This document shows, piece by piece, positions 18,338 to 26,149 of a DNA stretch of 64,000 nucleotides. The notes under the pieces were generated by a model. The model searched no databases. It was not told the DNA's origin and was given only the letters and a program-made list of their open reading frames with translations. A program made the translations under genes and the position numbers. The number at the start of each line of letters is the position of its first letter. Position 1 is the first letter of the stretch. Origin of the DNA: Neorhizobium sp. NCHU2750 (GTDB lineage: Bacteria; Pseudomonadota; Alphaproteobacteria; Rhizobiales; Rhizobiaceae); contig NZ_CP030830.1 in the NCBI RefSeq assembly GCF_003597675.1, positions 62,001 to 126,000 of the forward strand, in the 5' to 3' direction.

Positions 18338-18838
18338 TCAGGCAGCTTTCTTGCCCTTGTCGTTGGCGGAAGCTTTTGCCAGTGCCGTCAACTTTTTGTC
18401 GGTTGCCACCTCTTCCGACAGGTTCTGCTCGAGGAGCGGCACGGCGTCCTTCAGCCCGAGCTGCTTGGCCCACTCAATGAGGGTGCCGTAACGCGCAATT
18501 TCGTAATGTTCGACGGCCTGAGCAGACGAGATGAGACCGGCATCAAGCGCGGGCGAACCCTTGAATTCCTCGATGATCTCTTCGCCTTCGGCGATAATGC
18601 CCTGGATGGCCTCGCAGGTCTTGCCGCGCGCCGACTTGCCGAGGAGCTCAAATACCTGTTCGAGGCGCTCGATCTGGCCCTGTGTTTCCTCGCGATGCTG
18701 AAGAAAACCTTCCTTGCCTTCCTCGGACTGCGACGCACGCGCCATCTTCGGCAGTGCCTTCAGGATCTGTTTTTCGGCGAAGTAGATATCTTTGAGCGTG
18801 TCCAAAAAAAGGTCGTCGAGAGTTTTGGCGTTTGCCAT
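18338..18838 (-). CDS. YciE/DUF892 ferritin-like stress protein
   Basis: 166 residues, starting MANAKTLDDLFLDTLKDIYF. It has the DUF892 four-helix pattern with metal-type Glu/His residues (YFAEKQILKALPKM, QHREETQGQIERLEQVFELL, AQAVEHYEIARYGTLIEWA). The family is ferritin-like, often induced by osmotic or general stress. The C-terminus ends in a Lys-rich tail (ASANDKGKKAA). GGAGG precedes ATG 18838. Confidence 0.92.
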   Translation of the reverse strand: MANAKTLDDLFLDTLKDIYFAEKQILKALPKMARASQSEEGKEGFLQHREETQGQIERLEQVFELLGKSARGKTCEAIQGIIAEGEEIIEEFKGSPALDAGLISSAQAVEHYEIARYGTLIEWAKQLGLKDAVPLLEQNLSEEVATDKKLTALAKASANDKGKKAA

Positions 18839-19001
18839 GTCGTCCTCCATCGTTGTTGAGATGTTGCCAGTGGCGCGCACTGCCCGCCGCATCGGTGACA
18901 GTGGGAAATGTCCGATGCGAGTGAACGGTTCCCGTACGCCACCGTACCAGGAACGCCGACAGGCTTGAGGTCCAGTCGGGGCCGCCCCCGCAAGCGTGGG
19001 C

Positions 19002-19340
19002 CTATCGCGTGATCCCGAACAGAAATCCGACGAAGACCGCGATCCCAACTGCCTGCCAGGGGTTCCTGCGAATTCGAAAGCGTACTTCATCCGATGCGCG
19101 ATACCGAAGACTATCGGCTTCTTCTCGCAGTGCCGACAGTGTCTCCTTCGGCTCAACATAAGGGTCGTTACGATGTTCGAGGACGGAATTCAGTGCCTGA
19201 TCAACACGCGGCGCATCCGAAGTGTGGAGCGGACCGGAAACTGTCGGTGACGAGCTTTCAGCCACTACTGGAATGGCCGGTTCCTTCGTTTCCAGATCCT
19301 CACCGCGTGCAGGTGACCTGAAATGAGGGTCATATGTCAT
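19002..19340 (-). CDS. DUF883/ElaB-like membrane-anchored protein
   Basis: 112 residues. A polar N-terminal half is followed by an amphipathic helix (LSALREEADSLRYRASDEVR) and a single C-terminal transmembrane segment (RRNPWQAVGIAVFVGFLFGI). This is the layout of DUF883 (ElaB/YqjD) tail-anchored proteins, some of which bind ribosomes in stationary phase. AAGGAGG precedes the ATG. A GGAAC site on the reverse strand (19426-19422) followed after 18 bases by TT may be its promoter. Confidence 0.78.
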   Translation of the reverse strand: MTYDPHFRSPARGEDLETKEPAIPVVAESSSPTVSGPLHTSDAPRVDQALNSVLEHRNDPYVEPKETLSALREEADSLRYRASDEVRFRIRRNPWQAVGIAVFVGFLFGITR

Positions 19341-19567
19341 AGCGCTCTTATCCTCCTTGGGACGCCGCGGCGTTTATCCGCCGCTTTGGACTGACGAGGC
19401 TAAGCATTGATGCCGACAAATGTTCCACATGCTGCGGGGGCGTTGCGGGGGCGTACGAAACAGCTGGGCCTGGTGGCTGCGGCTATATTTTGGCTCGCAC
19501 ATGGACCTCAGAGTTGCCCGCGCATGGCCCAGAAGATCTTTACTGGCACCATTTTGCGAGTTTGGTC

Positions 19568-19593
19568 GGAACAATCACCGCAGTCCTGTTGTT
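19568..19593 (+). promoter_or_regulatory. EcfG-like promoter candidate for the PRC-barrel gene
   Basis: GGAAC (19568-19572), 17 bases, TGTT (19590-19593), 39 bases before the start at 19632. Confidence 0.45.
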
Positions 19594-19631
19594 TGCCCAC
19601 CGTACCTGAAACCCACGAAGAGGAGGCAGAT

Positions 19632-20027
19632 ATGCTGAATCAGGAAAATCGCGTCACCGGTCAGGATCCTTACGTCAAGGATACCATTTCGTTGATCGCA
19701 AGCGACAAGGTCGAAGGCACGAAGGTCTACGGCGCCGACGGTAAGCGTATCGGCTCGATCCAGCGTCTTCTCCTGGAGAAGCAGGGCGGTCGAGTGGCCT
19801 ACGCGGTGCTGAGCTTCGGTGGCTTCCTGGGCATCGGTGATGATTACTATCCACTGCCCTGGGAAAAGCTGACCTATGACGAAGGTCTTGATGGCTACCG
19901 GATTGACCTTACCAAGGACCAGATCACCGGCGCGCCGCGCTATGCTGATCTGGATGACGACTCCTGGTATCATGCGAACGATCGACGGATCGACGATTAC
20001 TATGGCCTTCCGCCGACGCGGATGTAG
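19632..20027 (+). CDS. PRC-barrel domain protein
   Basis: 131 residues. The PRC barrel is visible as KVEGTKVYGADGKRIGSIQR, VAYAVLSFGGFLGIGDDYYP and LPWEKLTYDEGLDGYRIDLT. Such single-domain proteins are common in rhizobial stress regulons; molecular function unknown. The start at 19632 follows GAGGAGG. Confidence 0.88.
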   Translation: MLNQENRVTGQDPYVKDTISLIASDKVEGTKVYGADGKRIGSIQRLLLEKQGGRVAYAVLSFGGFLGIGDDYYPLPWEKLTYDEGLDGYRIDLTKDQITGAPRYADLDDDSWYHANDRRIDDYYGLPPTRM

Positions 20028-20049
20028 TGGCCGTAGAAATCAAAAGAAT

Positions 20050-20079
20050 GAGGCCTCGCTTTGGCGGGGCCTCTTTCTT
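20050..20079. terminator. Terminator between convergent PRC-barrel and oxidoreductase genes
   Basis: A stem of GAGGCC(T)CGC with GCG(G)GGCCTC and a short loop is followed by TTTCTT on the forward strand. It may serve mainly the PRC-barrel gene. Confidence 0.75.
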
Positions 20080-20140
20080 GTTGACGCGCTGTTTTGGTGC
20101 AGCGACCGGCCAGCAGGTAAAACCCGCCTCTCAACGCATC

Positions 20141-22420
20141 TTATTGCGCCATGATCCTAACAGGGATCGCCTTAGCCGCTGGCGTTTTCGATAACGCGTC
20201 GTGGTGATCAATTGCGTTCAACACGTTGCATTCCGGATAGTAGCCGCCAATCGTGCCGGGTGGCAGCTTGTGAGCTCGAATGGCAAGCCCGCCGAGTTCG
20301 CGGTGCTTGCCATCGCCGAAGTCGCTGACAAGGGCAATCGTCTGACCTTCGCTCAGGCCGGCGGCTTCGATATCCTCCGGGCACATCAGCACCACGTCCC
20401 GCGTTCCCTCAATGCCGCGGAAGCGGTCCGAATAACCGTAGATGGTCGTATTGAACTGATCGTTCGATCTCATGGTGATCAATCGATAACGGCCAGGTGC
20501 ATCCTCGAAGGAGAGGGCGTTCATCCGCTCAGGTTTGGTGAAGAGCGCTTTCTTCTCCTTTGTATTCCAGATCCGCTTATGCGCGTCGTTGCCCCGGTAA
20601 AAGCCTCCCGGCTCGAACATGCGTGCATTGTAATCCTTAAAGTCGTCGGGGTAGGTCGCCTCGATCAGATCCCGGACCAATCCATAATCCGCGGTCCACT
20701 CATCCCATTTTAGTGTCGGCTTGGGATCGAGCGTTGTCTTCGCTATGCCGGCAACAATCGCAAGCTCGCTTTTGAGGTGTTTTGAAGCCGGCGTCCGCTT
20801 TCCGGTCGAACCCGAGATGTGCGAGAAGCTGTCCTCCGTCGTCACGGACTGGTTGCCTGTCGCCTGCATGTCCATCTCCGTTCGGCTCAGGCAGGGAAGT
20901 ATCCAGGCCTCCTTGCCGGGGAAAAGGTGGCTGCGGTTGAGCTTGGTCGAAACCATCACGGTCAGTTCCTGGCCGGCCCATGCTCTTTCCATTTCCTCCT
21001 GGTCCGGAACCGCACGCAGCAGATTGCCGCCCAGAGAGACCGTGGCGCGGATCGTGCCCGCCATCATGCCCTTCACCGCATCGACGATATGGGTGCCGTC
21101 CTCCGTCGGTGGATCAAAGTCGAAAAGCGCCTTCAACTTGTCCATCGGGATCAGCTTCGTTTTTTCCGCGATGCCGACGGTGCGCTGCCCCTGCACGTTC
21201 GAATGGCCGCGCACGGGGCAGCAGCCTGCCCCCTCGCGACCGATGTTCCCTCGCAGGAGCAAGAGGTTGATGAGCATCGCAACGTTGAGCGCTCCCTGGG
21301 CATGTTGGGTAAGGCCCATTCCGTAAACCCCGATGACACGTTCGGCTGCAATATAGCTTTCACCCGCCTCACGCAGATCGGTTTCCGACAATCCGCTTTC
21401 ACGCTCGATATCCGACCAAGACGTTTCCCGCACGCAGGTGATGAACCTCTCGAACCCAGTCGTATGTTCTGCGATGAAGTCGACGTCGAGGATGCGCGGG
21501 GCACCCTTGGCGACAGCGGCGTCATCGGCCTCCACGACGACCTTGCAAAGACCGAGCATAGCAGCGACGTCACCACCCGCCTTCACCTGGCAGTATTGAT
21601 CGGAGATTTTGGTCTCATTTCCTGTCAGCATGTCGAACGGGTTCTGCGGATTGACAAAGCTTACCAGCCCTTGCTCAATCACCGGGTTGAAAGTGACGAT
21701 CTTGGCGCCACGTTTTTTTGCCTCCTGCAGCGGATGCAGGAACCGCGGGCTGTTCGTTCCCGGGTTCTGGCCGAAGAAGAAAAAGGCGTCGGCCTTTTCC
21801 AGATCGTCCCAGACAATCGTGCCGACAGGAGACCCGATCACCTTGTTGAGGCCGACGGACGTGGTCTCATGGCACATGTTCGAGCTTTGCGGCAGGTTGT
21901 TGTTGCCGTAGGCGCGGGCAAGCAGCGCATAGAGATAGGAAGCCTCGAGCCCCGCATGGCCGGACGAGTAGAAAACGACGCTCTGCTTCTCCAATCTTCG
22001 CAGGGTTCTGCCGATCTTCTCGAATGCCTCATCCCATGTCACCTCCACATATCGATCGGTTGCATGGTCGAAGCGCATCGGGTGGGTGAGGCGGCCGGTC
22101 ATCTCAAGATCGTGGTCCTTCCACGATCGCAGCTCGGTCGCGGTATGCTCATTCCAGAAGTCGGGCGTGCAGCGAGCATTCGTGAGCTCCCACATGGTCG
22201 CCTTGGCGCCGTTCTCGCAGAATTCGAAGGGATGATAGTTCTTCGGCTTCGGCCAGGCACAAGAGACGCACATGAAGCCGCCCGGCTTATTCTGCCGCGC
22301 AAGCGTTTCCAGGAATGCTGCCGGCGGCTCGCTCTCACCATAAATGCGGGCGATCGATATCAACGATCCCCATCCCCCCGCAGGACCTTTGCCATCCGGA
22401 TTGTCGATATGATCTGTCAT
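20141..22420 (-). CDS. FdhF/YdeP family molybdopterin oxidoreductase
   Basis: 759 residues. Cysteines CVSCAWPKP and FEFCENGAKA at 52-78 are the reduced Fe-S type site of the YdeP subgroup. The molybdopterin domain shows YSSGHAGLEASYLYALLARA, SSNMCHETTSVGL, FFGQNPGTNSPRF, and GAGCCPVRGHSNVQG. A C-terminal dinucleotide-binding domain ends in GTIGGYYPECNVLNAIDHHD. It is a cytoplasmic bis-MGD oxidoreductase of formate-dehydrogenase-like fold; YdeP homologues are linked to acid resistance but the substrate is unknown. No signal peptide. An EcfG-like promoter lies at 22505-22529. Confidence 0.92.
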   Translation of the reverse strand: MTDHIDNPDGKGPAGGWGSLISIARIYGESEPPAAFLETLARQNKPGGFMCVSCAWPKPKNYHPFEFCENGAKATMWELTNARCTPDFWNEHTATELRSWKDHDLEMTGRLTHPMRFDHATDRYVEVTWDEAFEKIGRTLRRLEKQSVVFYSSGHAGLEASYLYALLARAYGNNNLPQSSNMCHETTSVGLNKVIGSPVGTIVWDDLEKADAFFFFGQNPGTNSPRFLHPLQEAKKRGAKIVTFNPVIEQGLVSFVNPQNPFDMLTGNETKISDQYCQVKAGGDVAAMLGLCKVVVEADDAAVAKGAPRILDVDFIAEHTTGFERFITCVRETSWSDIERESGLSETDLREAGESYIAAERVIGVYGMGLTQHAQGALNVAMLINLLLLRGNIGREGAGCCPVRGHSNVQGQRTVGIAEKTKLIPMDKLKALFDFDPPTEDGTHIVDAVKGMMAGTIRATVSLGGNLLRAVPDQEEMERAWAGQELTVMVSTKLNRSHLFPGKEAWILPCLSRTEMDMQATGNQSVTTEDSFSHISGSTGKRTPASKHLKSELAIVAGIAKTTLDPKPTLKWDEWTADYGLVRDLIEATYPDDFKDYNARMFEPGGFYRGNDAHKRIWNTKEKKALFTKPERMNALSFEDAPGRYRLITMRSNDQFNTTIYGYSDRFRGIEGTRDVVLMCPEDIEAAGLSEGQTIALVSDFGDGKHRELGGLAIRAHKLPPGTIGGYYPECNVLNAIDHHDALSKTPAAKAIPVRIMAQ

Positions 22421-22504
22421 GGAATGGCTCCAAAGAAGTCACGAGGTGGTGTTTGCGTCCGATCGCGGGGTGGACCGGCCAGGACCGATATGTGTCGCGG
22501 GAGA

Positions 22505-22529
22505 AACCTCCTGGCACCGACAACGTTCC
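22505..22529 (-). promoter_or_regulatory. EcfG-like promoter for the YdeP-type oxidoreductase
   Basis: On the reverse strand GGAAC (22529-22525), 16 bases, GGTT (22508-22505), 84 bases before the start codon. Confidence 0.58.
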
Positions 22530-22597
22530 GCGATGAGCCAAGCTTTCGGTCGCCCTGGGCGTGTCCTTTACGTGCTTCGAGAGCGGGAGTGAGCTGG

Positions 22598-22623
22598 GAA
22601 CAATCTGATGACCACTCGGGTTA
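22598..22623 (+). promoter_or_regulatory. EcfG-like promoter for DUF982 copy 2
   Basis: GGAAC (22598-22602), 17 bases, GGTT (22620-22623), 64 bases before the start at 22688. Confidence 0.55.
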
Positions 22624-22687
22624 CTGATGGGCCCGTCCCTGCGATCGACCGATCGCTGTCGACAAACTCTTTTGCATTGGAAGACCG

Positions 22688-22927
22688 ATGACTGAACTTT
22701 GGGAATACCCTGTCGAGATCGCAACCGGCGCAGCCGGCGGTTCGAAATGCATCAGGAACACCCGAGAGGCCGTGGCGTCCTTGGCTCTCGACTTCCCCAA
22801 AGGCGGACCGGATGTAGGCACTGCCAAAAAAGTATGCCTCCGGGCAGTCTCTGGTGCAGTTCCTGGCGACAGCGCCGCTGCGGCTTTTAGAGTTGCCGCC
22901 AGAAATGCGGGTCTACTTCGGGAGTAA
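22688..22927 (+). CDS. DUF982 family protein (copy 2)
   Basis: 79 residues: an N-terminal strand EYPVEIATGAAGGSKCIRNT, REAVASLALDFPKGG, and a C-terminal helix DSAAAAFRVAARNAGLL match the DUF982 layout. Function unknown. It is followed after 85 bases by the next gene on the same strand. Confidence 0.78.
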   Translation: MTELWEYPVEIATGAAGGSKCIRNTREAVASLALDFPKGGPDVGTAKKVCLRAVSGAVPGDSAAAAFRVAARNAGLLRE

Positions 22928-23012
22928 GCCGCGACGGAATTCTCTCCGCCACTCACTGAAACCAATATTGGTGTCGCCAGTTCACCCTTTACCATCACGA
23001 GGGAGTAAGACG

Positions 23013-23321
23013 ATGTCCGACAACAGCACCACCACAGTCCGCGCAATATTTGAAACGCGCGAGGCAGCAGATCTCGCCGTCGAGCATCTGGTCCAGAAGC
23101 ATGGCATTCCTAGATCTGATATTTTCGTTCAGGCGGCAGGTGATGGAAACACGGCCGGTTCGGCGCCCTCTGGAGGGGACGTTTCATCTTCTGGATATGT
23201 AAGAACGGATGCGCCGCTCGCAGGTGAAATTGAGATCTCAGTCGACATTGCAGCAGACCGGTTGGCCGCTATCCAGCGCAGCATGGGTGACCTAGGGGCG
23301 ATGAGGGTGTCGGGCCGGTGA
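23013..23321 (+). CDS. Hypothetical protein with SPOR/heat-induced-type ferredoxin-like fold
   Basis: 102 residues beginning MSDNSTTTVRAIFETREAAD. The pattern of a strand, a helix (REAADLAVEHLVQKHGI), a strand (DIFVQAAG), a Gly/Ser loop and a final strand-helix pair (EIEISVDIAADRLAAIQRSM) suggests a small alpha/beta fold like those of general-stress YflT-type proteins. I cannot assign a function. GAGGGAG precedes ATG 23013. Confidence 0.72.
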   Translation: MSDNSTTTVRAIFETREAADLAVEHLVQKHGIPRSDIFVQAAGDGNTAGSAPSGGDVSSSGYVRTDAPLAGEIEISVDIAADRLAAIQRSMGDLGAMRVSGR

Positions 23322-23582
23322 CATCAATCGCCAGCGTTAGTTCAAGTCTTCGGATGCTCACTTGAAGTAGATAGTGAAGAGGTAGCACGAGTAATGAGTG
23401 ACGCGGACGGATTTCAGACGACTTGGAGCAAATGGTCGCCCGCGCTGATACGGCCGGGGCGGCCCGCGACCGAAAGCGGCACTTTTCAGAAACTGACGTA
23501 GCTACAGGTCACTGAGTGCTTTCCATGAAAGCATGTAGTTACCTCCAACCTCCGAGTTTTGCCTACTCAGCTCCATGATCTT
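23322..23582. other. Intergenic region, no gene seen
   Basis: No coding pattern or strong hairpin beyond local GC-rich repeats such as CGGCCGGGGCGGCC near 23450. Confidence 0.4.
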
Positions 23583-23675
23583 TCAGCCAGCCGGAAACTC
23601 CCGCCACTTCTCCCTCCCCTTTTTGCCAAGCACCGATTTGCCGCGACAAATGTCGCATCGGCCTTTCTCGCAGGG

Positions 23676-23846
23676 TCAAGGCGCCAGGCATTCGTCGCAA
23701 ATGCCGCAGCCGTCTTCGTCCATGGCGGAGTGGGGACGCTGGCGACAGCAGCAAAGGCAAATGGCCATCTCGTGTTCAGTGTTGTGCGCCGGAGGCAAAA
23801 TCTCAATGTCGGCGTCCGAAAACATCTCGGTCATTGCATCATCCAT
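23676..23846 (-). CDS. Cys-rich small protein, possible zinc-binding
   Basis: 56 residues beginning MDDAMTEMFSDADIEILPP. The C-terminal half is cysteine-rich: AICLCCCRQRPHS, then DEDGCGICDECLAP and a TGA stop. Two CxC/CxxC groups about 18 residues apart suggest one zinc site. GGGAG lies about 7 bases before the ATG. The frame stays open for 30 more codons after the TGA and contains a further C-x4-C-x2-C group, ending at 23583 (see findings). Codon and residue pattern argue for coding; no family name can be given. Confidence 0.6.
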   Translation of the reverse strand: MDDAMTEMFSDADIEILPPAHNTEHEMAICLCCCRQRPHSAMDEDGCGICDECLAP

Positions 23847-23981
23847 CCCGATGCTCCCAAAGCGAAGATCGCGACTCGAAATAGGACCGCATTTTCAGCG
23901 AACAAGATGATTTCAGATGAGCTGGAAAAATTTTCGAGCGGGGTCTTGAACGACAAAATATCAAAAACCAAATCGGTCCAC

Positions 23982-24067
23982 GCCGACGGCCCAACCGGGG
24001 GTCGGCTGACCGAGGAGGCGGAATTCACCGCTTCCTTCCATGTTGCTTTACGGAGGATATGGTTATG
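23982..24067 (+). promoter_or_regulatory. ROSE-type RNA thermometer leader of hsp20 copy 1
   Basis: An upstream hairpin (GCCGAC 23982-23987 with GTCGGC 24001-24006) and a final hairpin in which TTGCT (24043-24047) faces the GGAGG ribosome site (24052-24056), followed by ATATGGTTATG. This TTGCT..GGAGG..ATG ending is the hallmark of ROSE elements, which hide the ribosome site at normal temperature and melt on heat shock in rhizobia. Confidence 0.82.
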
Positions 24068-24535
24068 AGAACTGAACTTGATTTTGCCCCGCTCTATCGT
24101 TCGAGCATCGGCTTCGACCGCGTGTTCAATCTGCTTAGCAATACGCAGCGCCTTAACGCGATCGAGACCTGGCCGGCCTATGACATCGTCAAGACCGGTG
24201 AAGACGACTATCGCATCACGATGGCGGTGGCAGGCTTTGGCGAAGGCGATCTCGATATCACGCAGGAGCGCAATGTTCTGGTGATCAAAGGCGGGAAGGC
24301 TGAAGAGCTCCAGGGCGAGTATCTCCACCGCGGCATCGCCGGTCGTTCTTTCGAGCGAAAGTTTGAGCTTGCCGATCATGTGAGGGTGGAAGGGGCCGAT
24401 CTGAAAAATGGCCTGCTGACAATTGCTCTGAAGCGCGAGGTGCCGGAAGCCATGAAACCGCGCAAGATCGAAATCGGCGTCGATCCGGCCGCTAGCGAGC
24501 CGCTCCGGCTCGAAACCGACCGTAAGGTCGCCTGA
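24065..24535 (+). CDS. Small heat-shock protein Hsp20 (copy 1)
   Basis: 156 residues. A short N-terminus (DFAPLYRSSIGFDRVFNLL) is followed by an alpha-crystallin domain (YDIVKTGEDDYRITMAVAGF to LLTIALKREVPEAMKPRKI). The N-terminal YRSSIGFDR-type motif is that of class-A rhizobial and IbpA-like sHsps, holdase chaperones. Two ATGs (24059, 24065) are possible; 24065 is favoured because GGAGG at 24052-24056 is 8 bases away rather than 2. It is a paralogue of 31949-32422. Confidence 0.93.
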   Translation: MRTELDFAPLYRSSIGFDRVFNLLSNTQRLNAIETWPAYDIVKTGEDDYRITMAVAGFGEGDLDITQERNVLVIKGGKAEELQGEYLHRGIAGRSFERKFELADHVRVEGADLKNGLLTIALKREVPEAMKPRKIEIGVDPAASEPLRLETDRKVA

Positions 24536-24632
24536 CCCGAGGGCCAGGAAGAATGAGCGATCGCTATCAGTCGGCCCGATCCAGGGCCGGCTTCAGTCAT
24601 CAGTCGGTACCGAGCAAACGAAGGAGGTTGCC

Positions 24633-24929
24633 ATGTTGCTCGCTCAATTTGACAAGCCCGTCTACGCACAGCGCCGGTATTTCGTGCAAGAAATCACTGG
24701 ACTGGATGACGTATTCGATTTTCTCGATGAATGGCCTATGGAGAAGCGCAATCTCGCTTACGAGACGCTTGTCCGATACTGTCGTGAGGCGGCGAACGGT
24801 CACTGGCCGATCGACGCAGTCAGAGAGAACTTTCGAATTTTTCTGAAGCAGAACGGCAAGCTTGCCGAGCTGGAAGACGTCCCGCCTCATCTCCGGCGCG
24901 ATACGAGCGCGAAGATCGGCGGGGCGTAA
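24633..24929 (+). CDS. DUF982 family protein (copy 3)
   Basis: 98 residues. RYFVQEITGLDDVFDFLDEW, PMEKRNLAYETLVRYCREAA and PIDAVRENFRIFLKQNGKL follow the DUF982 layout (WP motif and paired helices). AAGGAGG precedes the ATG. It lies 97 bases after hsp20, the same neighbourhood as DUF982 copy 4 after the second hsp20. Confidence 0.78.
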   Translation: MLLAQFDKPVYAQRRYFVQEITGLDDVFDFLDEWPMEKRNLAYETLVRYCREAANGHWPIDAVRENFRIFLKQNGKLAELEDVPPHLRRDTSAKIGGA

Positions 24930-24958
24930 CAGCCAGAAAAGCTGCGACAGTTTCAAAG

Positions 24959-25141
24959 CTAGTGGCCGGCGTAGATCCGGTGCATCGTCTCTGCGGCGGC
25001 CTGTTCAACTGGAATTTCGAAGAAAATCTCCGGATTGTTCGCCAACGCCTGAAACGTTCGCTCGATCAAGTTGTCTTTCTCTGGCCCAGCGAGATGGTAG
25101 CGCGCCGCATAGCGGCCCAGCAGCGTTCTCAGTATGCGCAT
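24959..25141 (-). CDS. Small hypothetical protein
   Basis: 60 residues: MRILRTLLGRYAARYHLAGP, then NLIERTFQALANNPEIF and EQAAAETMHRIYAG. It is helical and charged, faintly reminiscent of the first region of ECF sigma factors or of small rhizobial stress proteins, but the similarity is too weak to name. The ribosome site is weak. Confidence 0.55.
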   Translation of the reverse strand: MRILRTLLGRYAARYHLAGPEKDNLIERTFQALANNPEIFFEIPVEQAAAETMHRIYAGH

Positions 25142-25193
25142 GTCGCTCGTGGAAAGACCCCGGCTCCCTCTGTTAATGTTTTCCTCCCTGATC

Positions 25194-25421
25194 TTACCGG
25201 TCTTGGAGGTCGCCCATATCAGCGCCTTCGATTATTCCGATGAGGCCCGAGATAATTTCGACCGCGTCTGAGATCAAGGAGCCTGCGCAATAGCAGCTTG
25301 CCATTGGGCGCAAACGCCAGCCGTCATCGCAGATATGCACGTGGGGGTCTTCAAGATCTGGAGGGGGCCACATCACGAAGTGAATACTGCCGGAAAGGAC
25401 GCGGTCAGGTTCAGTCGGCAT
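25194..25421 (-). CDS. Hypothetical protein
   Basis: 75 residues from ATG 25421 (a longer start at 25505 would overlap the next gene by 95 bases). The sequence has IHFVMWPPPDLEDPHVHICD, ASCYCAGSLISDAVEIISGLIG, and a short acidic tail. I do not recognise it. It overlaps the 3' end of the upstream gene by 11 bases. Confidence 0.5.
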   Translation of the reverse strand: MPTEPDRVLSGSIHFVMWPPPDLEDPHVHICDDGWRLRPMASCYCAGSLISDAVEIISGLIGIIEGADMGDLQDR

Positions 25422-25665
25422 CCCGCCTAGCGGCTTCGGAGGAGGCGGGTTCCAATGCACCAGTGGCAAATTTGGATCGATGAGTGCGGCGTGTCGCGAG
25501 TTCATTGTATCGAGACCTGAGCTCGGAGATCTCGTACTCGCCGCTGATCCACAGCTCGACCCAACCCAGGAACTCTGGGTCATCGTCGATAGGCGTGCCC
25601 CGCGACATCGCCTTGCTGCGAACCTGATCGAAAATCACTCGCCGTCTGTCGCTGTCGATCGCCAA
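25411..25665 (-). CDS. Hypothetical protein, antitoxin-associated-like small domain
   Basis: 84 residues from TTG 25665 with AGGA 7 bases upstream; GTG 25638 or ATG 25608 are alternatives. The core SRGTPIDDDPEFLGWVELW, then ISGEYEISELRSRYNEL, is well structured and typical of small rhizobial domains of unknown role. The last 25 residues look unconserved. Confidence 0.5.
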   Translation of the reverse strand: MAIDSDRRRVIFDQVRSKAMSRGTPIDDDPEFLGWVELWISGEYEISELRSRYNELATRRTHRSKFATGALEPASSEAARRDAD

Positions 25666-25692
25666 TCCAGGTTCCTCGATAAGTCGGGGGCG

Positions 25693-25929
25693 CTAAAGGA
25701 AAACTGCGACCCCCTCCGTATTGACGACATAGATGAACTCTTCCCATGCCTCATGAGCTGACGCAAAGGGTTCATTCCAGTCGGTGAGCTGGTCTTCTAG
25801 GCTGGTCACTTCCATCCGCCAATCATCTCCGCCTGAAGGGCGGAAGATTTCCACAAGGACCGTGATCCCATTGTCGGTGTAACGGCCAGAGAGTTCGGAG
25901 CGTTCGGATAGCTGCTGATGCGGGTTCAT
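25693..25929 (-). CDS. Hypothetical protein
   Basis: 78 residues, with LSGRYTDNGITVLVEIFRPS, DWRMEVTSLEDQLTDWNEPF and ASAHEAWEEFIYVVNTEGV. The alternating strands and one helix look like a small stress-regulon domain seen in rhizobia. No Shine-Dalgarno of note. Function unknown. Confidence 0.62.
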   Translation of the reverse strand: MNPHQQLSERSELSGRYTDNGITVLVEIFRPSGGDDWRMEVTSLEDQLTDWNEPFASAHEAWEEFIYVVNTEGVAVFL

Positions 25930-26149
25930 TGTATCACTGAGAATGTTTGTCCGTAGCGAATGATATCCCTGCCTTTTTCGGTTGCAAGGTGATTCAAGCT
26001 GGAGCGGGCAGATCGCGATGGTAAGGTCGGGATAATGCGGAGATGGACATTTGGCCTCTGGCGCTTTAGAGTCATTCTATCGTTCGCAGACTGATAGGGC
26101 GCGGACGGCTGGGAGATGATCCGCTCTTGCCCCAAGCAGGAGTGAAGCC

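Noticed and set aside
20819..22627. 602-residue forward frame opposite the YdeP-type oxidoreductase
   Set aside because: It is the antisense shadow of a well-supported gene with all its motifs; the translation is rich in Arg/His/Cys and lacks domain features.
23559..24068. 169-residue forward frame over the Cys-rich gene and the ROSE leader
   Set aside because: It lies antisense to the Cys-rich small gene and runs through the ROSE structure; its composition is random.
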